A stretch of 64,000 bases of DNA from Pseudomonas sp. UMAB-08 (GCF_900095225.1 NZ_LT607427.1:1-64000); one strand, 5' to 3'; shown: positions 9,617 to 18,626, counted from the stretch's first letter. The notes: a model not told the origin generated them from the sequence alone. A program made the numbers and translations.

Positions 9617-9970
9617 TTAGCTCATGCGGTTTGCACCGACGTGATCAGCGCCATCAGCGGCGACACGGTTTGCACCGACGTGATCAGCACCATCAGCGGC
9701 GACACGGTTTGCACCGACGTGGTCAGCGCCATCGGCGGCTACGCGGTTTGCACCGACGTGGTCAGCGCCATCGGCGGCTACGCGGTTTGCACCGACGTGG
9801 TCAGCGCCATCAGCGGCTACACGGTTTGCACCGACGTGGTCAGCACCGTCAGCAGCTACATGAATCGCGCTGGTATGAACCGAGCCGTTTTCGGCGAAAG
9901 CAGGGAGGGCGAAAGCGCTGCTGGCCAATACCGAGAACGCTACGCCGAAGATCAGTTTTGAAGTTTTCAT
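9617..9970 (-). CDS. Secreted protein made of 13-residue tandem repeats
   Basis: This 117-residue protein has a clear signal peptide (MKTSKLIFGVAFSVLASSAF, cleavage after ALPAFA) followed by ENGSVHTSAIH and six near-identical copies of VAADGADHVGANR, ending RMS. Each unit carries two Asp, one His and one Asn, so metal binding or a stacked beta-solenoid/amyloid-like fold is possible, but this is inference. The ribosome site is GTGGAGC ahead of the ATG. It stands alone, with its own terminator. Similar short repeat proteins with this signal peptide style occur in Pseudomonas as hypothetical proteins; I do not know a function. Confidence 0.8.
   Translation of the reverse strand: MKTSKLIFGVAFSVLASSAFALPAFAENGSVHTSAIHVAADGADHVGANRVAADGADHVGANRVAADGADHVGANRVAADGADHVGANRVAADGADHVGANRVAADGADHVGANRMS
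9628..9861. repeat. Six 39-bp tandem repeats inside the secreted protein gene
   Basis: Units start at 9628, 9667, 9706, 9745, 9784 and 9823, each beginning GGTTTGCACCGACGTG. Differences between units are mostly single bases (AGC/GGC/ATC positions); the last unit is the most diverged. There are no spacers, so this is a coding minisatellite and not a CRISPR array. Confidence 0.9.
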
Positions 9971-10291
9971 GATGTTTGCTCCACAAGGTTTATAAGTTGT
10001 CTGTTGCTGTGGAGTGAATTTTACGCGGCTCCCTTTTATTAAGAAGTTAATTAGGCTGCTATCGATTATCGTTGAAATTGATAGTGCTGAAAAATCATAT
10101 AAATCATAGGGTTAATGATTTTTTAGGGGCGGGGCGAGGGAGTATTGCGAGGAATATGGTTTTTTTGATGTTCGCAGCGTTCTATTTTTTAACCGAAAAC
10201 GCGGCAGGAAAGTGCAACAAGGTCGGCTGCAGCGGCCAGTCATTATTAGCCGTTGCAGCCTGTTGTAACCGTCGGGGCTCGATGCCCTCCT
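9971..10291. other. Intergenic region, no gene seen
   Basis: This is an AT-rich 320-base gap between the start of the repeat-protein gene and the 3' end of the VWA-like gene. It should carry the promoter of the repeat protein (minus strand). Possible open frames on the plus strand here have no ribosome site and poor codon use. Confidence 0.6.
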
Positions 10292-11125
10292 TTATTCCAC
10301 GACCGCGGTCAGCTCGGGTGTACCAAAGCCTTTGAGTTCGGCGTGCGAGCGCTCAAAGTAGCCTGTCCAGAAGCTTTGCAAGTTCTGGATCAGTTTGCCG
10401 GAGCGGTAGCCGTTCTTGTTGTCTTGAGGTACGAACGCCGCACCGTGAACGTAGACGCGGGCACCCGCGAAGTCGGCAAACAGATTTTGCTTTTCGACCT
10501 TGGCCAACTCAGCTGCGGGGTTGATATCGCGTATCCGGTTAGCCGCATAGAAACTGCCGAAATCGCTGTATTCGAGCATGTCGGACATCAAGAAAATGAC
10601 CTGTTCGTTGGCGTCTTTGGCATTGCGCAAGTCGGCAGAAATTTCCCGCAGGCTGAACAGGATCTCACTGCGCGGAATGTCCGTGCTGGAGGTGCCCATG
10701 GTCGCTGCGAATGCCTTGCCGAAGTTCTGCCAGAGCACCTGCGGTTGAGCTTTCAGGCAGTTGCCCAGTTTGCGCGCCGGCATCATCGGCACATCGCCAA
10801 TCACACTGTCTTGCAACGGATTTTCCAGGGTGCCGGAGAATTGCAGCCGGGTGTAGTGCCCTTCCAGGTAGGCGCTGAAGCTGTAAAGCCGCAGCTTGTC
10901 CCCAGGCTGTATGAACCGCTTGATGTGGCCCCAGGCAGTCTGCTGCAGTTCCTTGGTCAGCGGCGTGGTCTGGTCGATGATGACCGTCAACAAACGCCCC
11001 GAAGAGGGCGCCTTGAACTCGGTCAACTTGCTTTGCTCATAGCAACTTGGCACGTCGTTGCGCTCAGCGCCCCATGCGATGACCGGGACAAAGGCCAGCA
11101 CAGCGATCAGTGTTTTGATCATCAT
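10292..11125 (-). CDS. Periplasmic VWA-like protein of an envelope cassette
   Basis: This 277-residue protein has a signal peptide (MMIKTLIAVLAFVPVIAWGA). The mature part starts like a VWA fold: LLTVIIDQTTPLT corresponds to the first strand with a MIDAS-like Asp and Thr, and VIFLMSDMLEYSD to the fourth strand with its Asp. The canonical DxSxS is replaced by DQTTP, so metal binding is uncertain. No further domain is recognised. Its ATG overlaps the stop of the upstream membrane-protein gene by one base (TGATG), which points to translational coupling. It is the last gene of a three-gene unit with the membrane protein and the OmpA-type lipoprotein. Function unknown. Confidence 0.8.
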   Translation of the reverse strand: MMIKTLIAVLAFVPVIAWGAERNDVPSCYEQSKLTEFKAPSSGRLLTVIIDQTTPLTKELQQTAWGHIKRFIQPGDKLRLYSFSAYLEGHYTRLQFSGTLENPLQDSVIGDVPMMPARKLGNCLKAQPQVLWQNFGKAFAATMGTSSTDIPRSEILFSLREISADLRNAKDANEQVIFLMSDMLEYSDFGSFYAANRIRDINPAAELAKVEKQNLFADFAGARVYVHGAAFVPQDNKNGYRSGKLIQNLQSFWTGYFERSHAELKGFGTPELTAVVE

Positions 11126-12657
11126 CAGCTTTCCTGCTCGTCCAGCATCTGGAGGTTGTAAGCACGGCGGATCAGCGCTTCGTCCACGCCTTTCTTGCCT
11201 GCGACATAGGCCAGGTCGTCCTCGTCATAACCGGTCAGTTTGCCCCAGGCGTGCGGGTCGAAACCGGCAGCCTTGGTGGGGACCCGTGCGATGGGCTCTG
11301 GCGTGACATCGACCACGGAGGTCACCACAGAGGCTTGCCGTGTTTCAGCCGCGACGGTGTCGGTGGCGGCCGACAGGTGTTCGGACTTTTTATTTTCGAC
11401 GAAGCGCTCAAAGGTACGCGCGTGCTTGTTCGATTCCTTCTCGCTGTGATCAGTCCCAGAGATATGGAACTGGGCCGACAGCAGCGCTTGCAGCGTGCTC
11501 AGCGCCTGTTGTGCGTCAACCGCAATGGAGCTTGCGAGGCGGCGGTGATAGGCCACATATTCATCGGCGTTGGCAAAACCGACGGTCTGCTCCCAGGCCT
11601 CTTTCGATTTGCTGCCAACAAAACCTCGGGAGTACGCCAGGTAAGTGCTGGTGAACTGAATGAACACGAACAGTGCGCTGAGCACGCCGAAAGTGATCAT
11701 CGACGCGCGGTGCATCGAATCGATCTGGTCCTGGGCGCTTTTGGTTTTCGAATCGTTGCCCAGCGACTTCATGTCGTCGGTGATAGGGAAGTCGTTCGAG
11801 GACGGGAAGTCATCGGCAGAAGCACTGATGGCCGGAGGGTTGGCGATCAACTCGGCCTCTTGGGCTTGCAGGGTTTCAGCCCGCACCCAGAAGGCTGCAA
11901 CCGCCAGAATCAGGATGAAAACGCCATAGGCGACAGTGATGCCGAAGGACTTGGCTGGCGTTTGCCTGCTGTAGTTGACCTTGATGCGGTTGAGCATCTG
12001 CTGATACGCCGGGCGATCATTGTCATCGTAGGTCTTGTCGATGTTGAGCCGGTCTTTTTTGATGAAGTCGCCTTCCTCACCTTTCTTGCGCATGGTGGCG
12101 TAGGCCATGATCTGTCCGACCATGTGGTTCAGGTACAGTTGGCGACCGGTCAGTTCAGACAGCAGCAAGGCGATGATCGAAATAACCAGACCAATACCAA
12201 ACGCACCCGCCAGCGCGGTGTTGGGCGTGGCAAGTGTCATGGCGTATGGCGACAACGCGTAGCCGAACGCAGAGGCTTCGATCACCATCAGCATGATCAC
12301 CAGCATCCACAACCACATGCTTTTTTCGGTGCGGTGATCCTCGCTGACTTTCATCAGATAATCTTCGCACTTCTGAAAGAACTGACCGTTTTTTACATGC
12401 CCCACGTAGTAGTGGTAGTAGGCGCTGCACAGCTGGGTTTCGGCGTCGAGGAAGTGGTTTTTCGGGTTCTGTTCGCCCGGATGATTGACCCAATGCTTGA
12501 TCTTCCCGAACAGCGGGACGTTGTGCCGGGCCAGCATTAAACCGTAACGCACTTTGTTCCAGTAGATGACCACCGGAATCATGAGAAAGAGCGTCGCCAG
12601 GATAGGCACGACGATGTACCAGTAGGCGATGAAGAACGCCTGAATTGTCTGCAGCAT
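11125..12657 (-). CDS. Multi-pass inner-membrane protein of the envelope cassette
   Basis: This 510-residue protein is not recognised as a named family. Hydrophobic segments lie at about residues 8-32, 117-137, 147-168, 243-262 and 321-345. The first helix is followed by a basic stretch; the last leads to a soluble tail of about 165 residues with charged, coiled-coil-like sequence ending HAWGKLTGYDEDDLAYVAG. The ribosome site AGGGA precedes the ATG. It lies 22 bases after the OmpA-like gene and overlaps the VWA-like gene, so the three are surely co-transcribed. A complex spanning inner membrane, periplasm and outer membrane is a reasonable inference. It does not show the MotA/ExbB/ZorA signature that I can recognise. 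Confidence 0.8.
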   Translation of the reverse strand: MLQTIQAFFIAYWYIVVPILATLFLMIPVVIYWNKVRYGLMLARHNVPLFGKIKHWVNHPGEQNPKNHFLDAETQLCSAYYHYYVGHVKNGQFFQKCEDYLMKVSEDHRTEKSMWLWMLVIMLMVIEASAFGYALSPYAMTLATPNTALAGAFGIGLVISIIALLLSELTGRQLYLNHMVGQIMAYATMRKKGEEGDFIKKDRLNIDKTYDDNDRPAYQQMLNRIKVNYSRQTPAKSFGITVAYGVFILILAVAAFWVRAETLQAQEAELIANPPAISASADDFPSSNDFPITDDMKSLGNDSKTKSAQDQIDSMHRASMITFGVLSALFVFIQFTSTYLAYSRGFVGSKSKEAWEQTVGFANADEYVAYHRRLASSIAVDAQQALSTLQALLSAQFHISGTDHSEKESNKHARTFERFVENKKSEHLSAATDTVAAETRQASVVTSVVDVTPEPIARVPTKAAGFDPHAWGKLTGYDEDDLAYVAGKKGVDEALIRRAYNLQMLDEQES

Positions 12658-12679
12658 GTTATTTCCCTATTTCATCTGG

Positions 12680-14170
12680 TTAGCGACGAACCGGCTCGAA
12701 TTCAGCGACGAAAGCCTCGCCTTGTTTTGGATAGAACAGTTCCCCGGCTGTCGCGGTGCCTGTTCTTTTGTCGAACACGATGTCCATGCAGGACACCGGT
12801 GACTTCGATGCATCGACCGCGAAAACCCGGTACAGCACTTTGGTTTCACCGTCGAAGGTGTTGGCAATCGACTGAATCTTTTCCGACTGCTTTTTTGAAG
12901 TCTTGTAGTCAGGGATGAATTGCATGAACGGCTGCACTGCCACCGTCGCGTCTTCTTTGAGAATGGCGACTGGCCCGACCAAGGCGACATGCCCGTTGAT
13001 GGCCTGGCCCCAAGGGCGACCGTTCATGCCTGGCAGGTAGTCAGTGGTGGCGATATCCACCAGCGCTCGATCAGTGGCCAGGTTTTTTACTTCGCCCGCC
13101 ATACGGGGCATATCGGCGACGCAGGAACCTACCGGAGCCGAGGCGTAGGCCGGCGAAATAACGCTGAACACCGACTTCTTGGGCTCGATACCGCGCGCCA
13201 GTGCCGACTCCATGCTAACGACCTGATGGCCGCCAAAATCGATACCGCCTTTGCCCTGAACCGGAAAGCCTGTGGAGGGTGCAGGTTGGGCTGTTACAGG
13301 CGAGGGCTCGGCTTTGTCGGCTTTGCTTAATGTCGGTGTTTTGACCGGTGCGCTGGCAGTCGTTGCCGCCGGGCTGGTCCGGGTACCGTGTTCCAGGTAT
13401 TTGGGGTTGTTGCGCTCGGCGCGCACGCGGGCAACCAACAGTTGCTGGTTATCGACCTGGGTCAATTCCACTCGACGGTTTTGCGCCCGACCTTCGGTCG
13501 TGATGTTAGCCGCCACAGGTCGCGAGGCGCCGGCACCCTGGTAATAGATGTCTGCGGGCTGCAAACCGGCCTGGGCGAGGATTGTGCTCACGGCGCGAGC
13601 ACGCTGTTCCGAAAGCCGCTGGTTGAGCTCGGCGTTGCCGGTGGAGTCGGTATGGCCCACTACCAGAATTTTCTTCGGCGACGTTTGTGTACCGCTCTGG
13701 CCTTCCGCAAGTACCGCAGCCATCTTGCGCAGCTGACGTTCCCCATTGGCGGTCAGCACGGCAGAGCCAGTGGCAAACATTGCACTGTCCTGCACTTGTG
13801 CCTCTATGCCCACGGGTTGCGATTGGGGGGCGCTTTTGCCTTGAGTGGGGGCCTGGGCAGTTGCAAGCTCCTTGATCTGCATGCTCATGCCTTCCTCGGT
13901 GGCAATCGCCTGCAGACGCTTGACGCGTGCCTGATACGCCAACGTCGCACCGCATCCGACAGCGGCACCGGCGATTGCACCGCCCGCAGCGTTCTTGCCC
14001 AGGGCAACCGCCACACCCGCGCCCAGCACGGCACCCAACATGCCGCCAGCCACGCATGCTGAGGTCTTGTCCATTCCGCCTAATTGGTTATCGACGCTGG
14101 CGCAACCGGTTACACCGAGAGCAATGGCCATAGCCAGTGCTGTCGGGCGCACATTCCTTGAGTTCAACAT
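12680..14170 (-). CDS. OmpA-family lipoprotein of the envelope cassette
   Basis: This 496-residue protein has a lipoprotein signal with lipobox VTGC at residues about 18-21. A glycine-zipper segment (GGMLGAVLGAGVAVALG) follows. A peptidoglycan-binding OmpA domain spans about 130-240, with the typical VVGHTDSTGNAELNQRLSEQ and RRVEL motifs. The remaining 250 residues (after a Pro/Ala/Thr linker) match nothing I know. The start was placed at MLNSRNVRP because the signal peptide begins there; the frame is open 30 codons further. It is the first gene of the unit. The C-terminal extension is unusual for OmpA-like lipoproteins and may contact the partner proteins. Confidence 0.85.
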   Translation of the reverse strand: MLNSRNVRPTALAMAIALGVTGCASVDNQLGGMDKTSACVAGGMLGAVLGAGVAVALGKNAAGGAIAGAAVGCGATLAYQARVKRLQAIATEEGMSMQIKELATAQAPTQGKSAPQSQPVGIEAQVQDSAMFATGSAVLTANGERQLRKMAAVLAEGQSGTQTSPKKILVVGHTDSTGNAELNQRLSEQRARAVSTILAQAGLQPADIYYQGAGASRPVAANITTEGRAQNRRVELTQVDNQQLLVARVRAERNNPKYLEHGTRTSPAATTASAPVKTPTLSKADKAEPSPVTAQPAPSTGFPVQGKGGIDFGGHQVVSMESALARGIEPKKSVFSVISPAYASAPVGSCVADMPRMAGEVKNLATDRALVDIATTDYLPGMNGRPWGQAINGHVALVGPVAILKEDATVAVQPFMQFIPDYKTSKKQSEKIQSIANTFDGETKVLYRVFAVDASKSPVSCMDIVFDKRTGTATAGELFYPKQGEAFVAEFEPVRR

Positions 14171-14486
14171 CCCTTGCTGATTCCTTTTTTGTCCTTGGCA
14201 CCTGACAGACTTGTCGGTGTGCCATACCACGCAAAACGCGTTGCTATCCCGTGTCATCACACAACGAACGCGACCCTGCCAGAGTGGGCGGCCCGACGGT
14301 TAATCAGGTTGGCGTGGCATCCGAGAGTGCGTGCTTTGACGGGTGTTACAAAATGTCGGGGGATAGTAGTGGCATTTCGATGTCAATAAAACAGTCGACG
14401 ACCACTTTCATTGAAGCCGGGGCAACGACGTTGCCCCGCAATCGATGCCTGCCAGAAACACGCTCGCAGACGTACGGTGTCGCGCT
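14171..14486. other. Intergenic region with a perfect palindrome
   Basis: This 316-base gap lies between the 5' end of the OmpA-like gene and the 3' end of the HAD gene, and should hold the cassette promoter. GGGGCAACG-A-CGTTGCCCC at 14419-14437 is a perfect 9-bp inverted repeat, 50 bases beyond the HAD stop; it lacks a T run. No gene seen. Confidence 0.5.
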
Positions 14487-15173
14487 TCAAAACGCCGGCA
14501 ACCCCCATGCTTCAAGCGGGAAATCCAACAGCGACTCAAGGCGCAGATCGGCGTGAACGTATTGCTCGATAGGCATATGAGCGTCCGGCACGGCCACGGC
14601 AGACATGCCTGCAGCCTTGGCGGCCGTCACGCCGAAGGGCGAGTCTTCGAACACCAGGCAGTCCTTGGGGGCAATGCCCAGGCGGCGGGCGGCGACCAGG
14701 AAGATATCCGGTGCGGGTTTGGCGGCGCCCACTTCCGAGTCGTCAGCCGTTACCACGGTATCGAACAGCTCGAACCATGCTCGATGCAGGGTGGTTTTGG
14801 CCTTGAAGTAGTGGATCGAAGAGCTGGTGCCCACGGCGATGGGGATATTGTGCGCGGCCAAATGCCGGACCAATGCCTCCGCGCCCGGCATTGCCGGCGA
14901 ACGTGGGAAGCGCTCATCCAGCATGGGTTCGCGAGTGGTCAGAAACTCATCAATGGACAGCGGCAACTCCAGCGCGCCGATCACGTAACCGGCGAAATCC
15001 CGCGCCCCACGGCCGATGGTGTTCTGCTTGATCGTCCAGTCAAACGTCCGGCCGTAACGACTGGCAATAATATGAGTGACTTCGGTATAGATACCCTCGG
15101 TATCCAACAACAAGCCATCCATATCGAAAATAACGGCCTTGATCGGGCCGAAAACGGTACGTTGCTCACTCAT
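14487..15173 (-). CDS. HAD-superfamily phosphatase (GS1/YniC type)
   Basis: This 228-residue protein has all four HAD motifs: DMDGLLLDTE (nucleophile Asp and general acid Asp), Thr/Ser in VGTSSS, Lys in KPAPDIF and the acidic pair in VFEDSPFG. The helical cap after motif I places it with beta-phosphoglucomutase/sugar-phosphatase-like members (YniC, GS1). It probably dephosphorylates small sugar or nucleotide phosphates in the cytosol; the exact substrate is not visible. MSEQRTVF was taken as start; the frame is open seven codons upstream. It is divergent from the DUF945 gene. Confidence 0.88.
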   Translation of the reverse strand: MSEQRTVFGPIKAVIFDMDGLLLDTEGIYTEVTHIIASRYGRTFDWTIKQNTIGRGARDFAGYVIGALELPLSIDEFLTTREPMLDERFPRSPAMPGAEALVRHLAAHNIPIAVGTSSSIHYFKAKTTLHRAWFELFDTVVTADDSEVGAAKPAPDIFLVAARRLGIAPKDCLVFEDSPFGVTAAKAAGMSAVAVPDAHMPIEQYVHADLRLESLLDFPLEAWGLPAF

Positions 15174-15285
15174 CTCGTTTGATCCCGTTTTCAAATTCGA
15201 ACATCAGCCTACCGTCTAAGGGAAGACCGTGGCTAGCGGCGGATGATAATCTCGGTCGATTATGGACAGCGAAGTGGGGCGGAAG

Positions 15286-16779
15286 ATGAGCAAATCAGCA
15301 AACGTTGCAGTGGGCGTCGTCATTGCGGTGGCGGCACTGGGCACCGCTGGTGCGTGGTACACCGGGACTCAACTGGACGGTGTTTTGCGCGATTCAATCG
15401 ACAATGCCAACCGGCAGTTCAAGTCGTCTTTTAGCGGAACCGACGACAGCATGAGCGTCGAGCTGGTGTCGCTTGAGCGCCATCTGTTCACCAGCACTGC
15501 GCACTATCGTGTGAATGTTCAAAGCAAAAGCCTGGGCAAAAACAACGAAAAAATCGAGCTGTTGTTCGTGGATAACATCGAGCACGGCCCGTTGCCTTTT
15601 TCGCGATTGAAGTCGTTGAAGCTGCTGCCGGTCATGGCCGCCAGCAACTATGAAATCGAGAAAAACGCCTTCTCCGAAAAGTGGTTTGCCCTGACCAATG
15701 GTGCTGCGCCGCTCAAAGGCAGTGCGAGCATCGGCTACGACCGCGCTACCGAAGGCACCCTGCAACTGCTGCCGCTGGACATCAATGACAAAGACGGCAT
15801 GTTCAAGTTCTCCGGCCTTGACCTCGCTGTGGCGGCCAGTGCCGATGCAGAGAAGCTCAAGGTCACCGGCAATATGGACAACCTGCAACTCAACGTAGCG
15901 TCGGAACAAGGCCCTGTGAGTGTTGAACTCCACGGCGTGACCTTCGACACCGGTGGTACCAAAGGCGCCTCTGGTTTCTACCTCGGGCATAGCAACCTCA
16001 AGGTGGCCAGCTCGCTGTTCCAGATCGGGGACAAGCCACCGGTGCGGTTCAAGGACTTTGTGAACACCAGCTTGATGCAAGAGGCAGACAGTAACCTGTC
16101 GGCGCAAGTGACCTACGACATCGGCATGATCAACTACAACGGCAAGGACGTCGGCGCCTCGCAGATGCTGTGGAAGTTCAGTAACTTCGACGTTGCGTCC
16201 ACGCAAGCACTGCTCCATTTCTTCCAGGAGAAAGTCCAGCCTCAACAACAGGCTGCCGCGCAGGCTGGCATACCGTTCAAGTTGAAACTGAGCGTTGCCG
16301 ATCAGGCAAAGATGAATGCCGACCTGGCTAAACTGCTGACCGCCCAGCCGCACATCGAACTGGAAAAAATATCGCTCAAGACCGCCAACGGCGAAAGCCA
16401 TTTCAGCCTTGCGGTGGACCTGAAAAATCCCGGCCCGCTCGACCAGGCGCCTGCCGAAGTGGGCAGGAAAATGATCGGCGAACTGAACGCCAAATTGCTG
16501 CTGTCTCAACCTATGATCAAGGACGTCGCCAGCCTGCAAGCCAGCCTCAACGGTCTGACCGATCCCAACGCTATCGCTGAACAGGCGCAGGGCGCGAGCG
16601 ACATGGTCAGTGGCATGGCGGTGATGACCCAGTTGGCCAAGGTCGAGGGCGAGAACGTTGTCTCGAACCTTCACTATGCCAACGACATCGTCGACTTCAA
16701 CGGCCAGAAAATGACCGTGCAGCAGTTCTTCAGCATGGTGATGAGCAGACTTGGCGGGTTGAGTGGAACGGATCAGTAA
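15286..16779 (+). CDS. DUF945 (YdgA-like) family protein
   Basis: This 497-residue protein has an N-terminal signal anchor (ANVAVGVVIAVAALGTAGAWY) followed by the DUF945 repeats, with conserved segments such as SLERHLFTSTAHYRV, ENVVSNLHYANDIVDFNGQ and a hydrophobic end. The family (E. coli YdgA) is periplasmic/inner-membrane associated; its role is not settled. The start MSKSANVAV follows GGGGCGG; an ATG 24 bases earlier is possible. Single gene with a strong terminator behind it. Confidence 0.88.
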   Translation: MSKSANVAVGVVIAVAALGTAGAWYTGTQLDGVLRDSIDNANRQFKSSFSGTDDSMSVELVSLERHLFTSTAHYRVNVQSKSLGKNNEKIELLFVDNIEHGPLPFSRLKSLKLLPVMAASNYEIEKNAFSEKWFALTNGAAPLKGSASIGYDRATEGTLQLLPLDINDKDGMFKFSGLDLAVAASADAEKLKVTGNMDNLQLNVASEQGPVSVELHGVTFDTGGTKGASGFYLGHSNLKVASSLFQIGDKPPVRFKDFVNTSLMQEADSNLSAQVTYDIGMINYNGKDVGASQMLWKFSNFDVASTQALLHFFQEKVQPQQQAAAQAGIPFKLKLSVADQAKMNADLAKLLTAQPHIELEKISLKTANGESHFSLAVDLKNPGPLDQAPAEVGRKMIGELNAKLLLSQPMIKDVASLQASLNGLTDPNAIAEQAQGASDMVSGMAVMTQLAKVEGENVVSNLHYANDIVDFNGQKMTVQQFFSMVMSRLGGLSGTDQ

Positions 16780-16799
16780 GTCGCTGAGTTAACAAAGAG

Positions 16800-16838
16800 G
16801 GGCGAGTTTATTTATCGAAAATAAACTCGCCCTTTTTT
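16800..16838 (+). terminator. Rho-independent terminator of the DUF945 gene
   Basis: GGGCGAGTTTAT and ATAAACTCGCCC form a 12-bp perfect stem around TTATCGAAA, followed by TTTTTT. Confidence 0.92.
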
Positions 16839-16901
16839 CTGCATGTTTACGGTCAGCGATGCCGACGAGATCAGCGCTCCGATGTATGCCATTCCATAGG
16901 G

Positions 16902-17186
16902 TTAGACGAAGGGCTGACCATGAAACCCTCGAGGGAGTCGCTGCGGTCCGGGCATATCCGTGAGCCGCTGTTGCCAGGAGGCACGCCAGTCGCTCGATGC
17001 ATGAGCAGTCCTCGCTTTCCTCGCAGCTCTGCGTGCTGCGTTTCGCACGGTTTTCCTCGCCTCTTTGAAGGCATCGGTATTACGGCAGTTGCGACACTTC
17101 ACACGTCCAAGTTCGGTGGTGGAGATGATGTTGTCGCCATGGCGGCCGCAGGCAATGTGCCCGGCGAGCCTGTAGTGAGTGACCAT
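16902..17186 (-). CDS. Small basic protein with CxxC zinc-finger-like motif
   Basis: This 94-residue protein is translated from an ATG with AAGGAG at an ideal distance. The N-terminal 36 residues contain Cys and His in IACGRHGD and a CRNC pair in VKCRNCRNT, suggesting a small zinc ribbon. A strongly basic helix follows (ARKTVRNAARRAARKARTA). This composition fits nucleic-acid binding, which is inference. I recognise it only as a hypothetical protein type found in Pseudomonas. It is a single gene ahead of the MocR regulator region. Confidence 0.7.
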   Translation of the reverse strand: MVTHYRLAGHIACGRHGDNIISTTELGRVKCRNCRNTDAFKEARKTVRNAARRAARKARTAHASSDWRASWQQRLTDMPGPQRLPRGFHGQPFV

Positions 17187-17226
17187 CGGTAAATCTCCTT
17201 CGCAGTGGTTGCGGTACAGGAGTAAA

Positions 17227-17265
17227 ACAAGACGGATTTATCTATTAAAAGTAGATCCGTCTTGT
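17227..17265 (-). terminator. Terminator overlapping the MocR stop
   Basis: ACAAGACGGAT and ATCCGTCTTGT form an 11-bp stem; on the minus strand it is followed by TTTTA. The MocR stop codon at 17238 is inside the stem-loop region. Confidence 0.75.
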
Positions 17266-18626
17266 TCAATTTGCAACGTACCGTTGGCCCCAACAATCTG
17301 CGCCACCCGCTCCAATGCGATCTTCAATTGCGCTCGATTGCTGGCTGCACACAGGCTGATGCGTATGGCGTGGGTATCGTGTTCCTTGACCGCGAAAACC
17401 TCAGCAGGCACCACGTCGACCTGCGCTGCCCGGCAGGCCTCAGCCAGCTTCATGGAGGGCAGTGAGCTGGTGACCCAAATGTGAGGAGACGGGCTTTGTG
17501 CCTGATACAACGCCGAGCCGAGGGTCTTCTTTGCCAAGCGCCAGCGCTGGGTGGTTTCTTCGGTCTGCCACGCCAGACGACGTTGTGCAGTTCCATCGTT
17601 TATCCATTGGCAGGCGATGCTCAGGCACAGCGGTGAAACGCCCCAATGCGTGGCCTGCGCGTGGGGGTCGATACGTTCAAGCACGGACGGTTCGGCCGTG
17701 ATCCAGCCAACCCGTAAACCGGGTGCGACCGTTTTCGACAGGCTTGTCACCAACAGGCCATGCTTGCCCAGCAGACGCGTCAGTGGAGGTGAGGAGGTCA
17801 GCGCGCCATAGACATCATCTTCGATAATCAGCAGGTCATGCTGTCTTGCGACTTCCGCGATCTCGCGTTGCCGTTGGGGCGACATGATCGTCGACGTCGG
17901 GTTCTGCAGCGTGGGCGTCAGCACGACGATTTTGGCCCCCGTGGCCCGCGCCATCCGGTCGAGTTCTTCAGGAAGAATGCCGCATCGATCAAGCGCAACG
18001 CCATGCATGGGCAAGCGCAATTGGCGGCAGGCCGCTTTGATCCCTGGCGCAGTGAAGGCCTCCACGATGACCGGTTCGCCGGGCTGACACAGCGACAGTA
18101 GCGCGGTGAACACCCCCTGCTGGGCGCCGTTGCACAGCATGATGTTTTCCGTTGGCACACTCAGGCCCCTGGCTTGCAGCCAGGCGGCACCTTGAGCCCG
18201 GCCAACTGCCAGGTCGTCAGCCGTGAGATAGCGTTGCAGGCGCTGTGCTTGTCCGCTATTGATCAGCGCAGAGAGCGCCAAGACTTCGTCCTGACTGTCC
18301 TCATCGGTCACCGGCACATTGGTGCAAAGATCAATCAGGGCAGGGCGCTCGCTTGGCTGCTTGAGCCGGAACAGCGTCGCCTCTTTGCTCCCGGCCAATA
18401 CGTAAGTGCCGCGTCCCACTTCACCCGAAACCAAATGCCGTCGCGCGGCCTCACGGTAGGCCTGCATCGTCGTACTTGGGTTCAGGCCCAGGCTCCAGGC
18501 GAGACGTCGTTGCGGTGGCAGCCGCTCACCGACCTTTAGTTCGCCGCTTTCTATCGCGCGTGTGATCGCTTCAACCAAGGCCAGGTACTTCGGCTGCGCA
18601 CTGTCGTTGAGCGTCGGCGTCCACAT
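17238..18626 (-). CDS. MocR/PdxR-type regulator (GntR HTH plus aminotransferase domain)
   Basis: This 462-residue protein has an N-terminal GntR winged helix (about residues 12-75, containing LPPQRRLAWSLGLNPSTTMQAY) and a C-terminal fold type I aminotransferase-like domain. The PLP lysine is in TSLSKTVAPGLRVGW. MocR proteins use PLP or amino-acid adducts as effectors. It is divergent from the PLP-dependent dehydratase at 18715 with 88 bases between, so that gene is its likely target. The end lies in its terminator hairpin. Confidence 0.92.
   Translation of the reverse strand: MWTPTLNDSAQPKYLALVEAITRAIESGELKVGERLPPQRRLAWSLGLNPSTTMQAYREAARRHLVSGEVGRGTYVLAGSKEATLFRLKQPSERPALIDLCTNVPVTDEDSQDEVLALSALINSGQAQRLQRYLTADDLAVGRAQGAAWLQARGLSVPTENIMLCNGAQQGVFTALLSLCQPGEPVIVEAFTAPGIKAACRQLRLPMHGVALDRCGILPEELDRMARATGAKIVVLTPTLQNPTSTIMSPQRQREIAEVARQHDLLIIEDDVYGALTSSPPLTRLLGKHGLLVTSLSKTVAPGLRVGWITAEPSVLERIDPHAQATHWGVSPLCLSIACQWINDGTAQRRLAWQTEETTQRWRLAKKTLGSALYQAQSPSPHIWVTSSLPSMKLAEACRAAQVDVVPAEVFAVKEHDTHAIRISLCAASNRAQLKIALERVAQIVGANGTLQIEQDGSTFNR

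Noticed and set aside
9628..9861. Regular 39-bp repeats resembling a CRISPR array
   Set aside because: There are no unique spacers; the repeats are contiguous, in frame, and encode repeats of a signal-peptide protein.
10253..11161. Plus-strand open frame of 302 codons opposite the VWA-like gene
   Set aside because: It covers the same bases as a gene with signal peptide and coupled start; the translation has no recognisable features.
10292..14170. Zorya defence system
   Set aside because: An OmpA-type protein and a membrane protein are present, but no MotA-like ZorA, no inner-membrane ZorB anchor and no ZorC/D-like helicase genes are seen.
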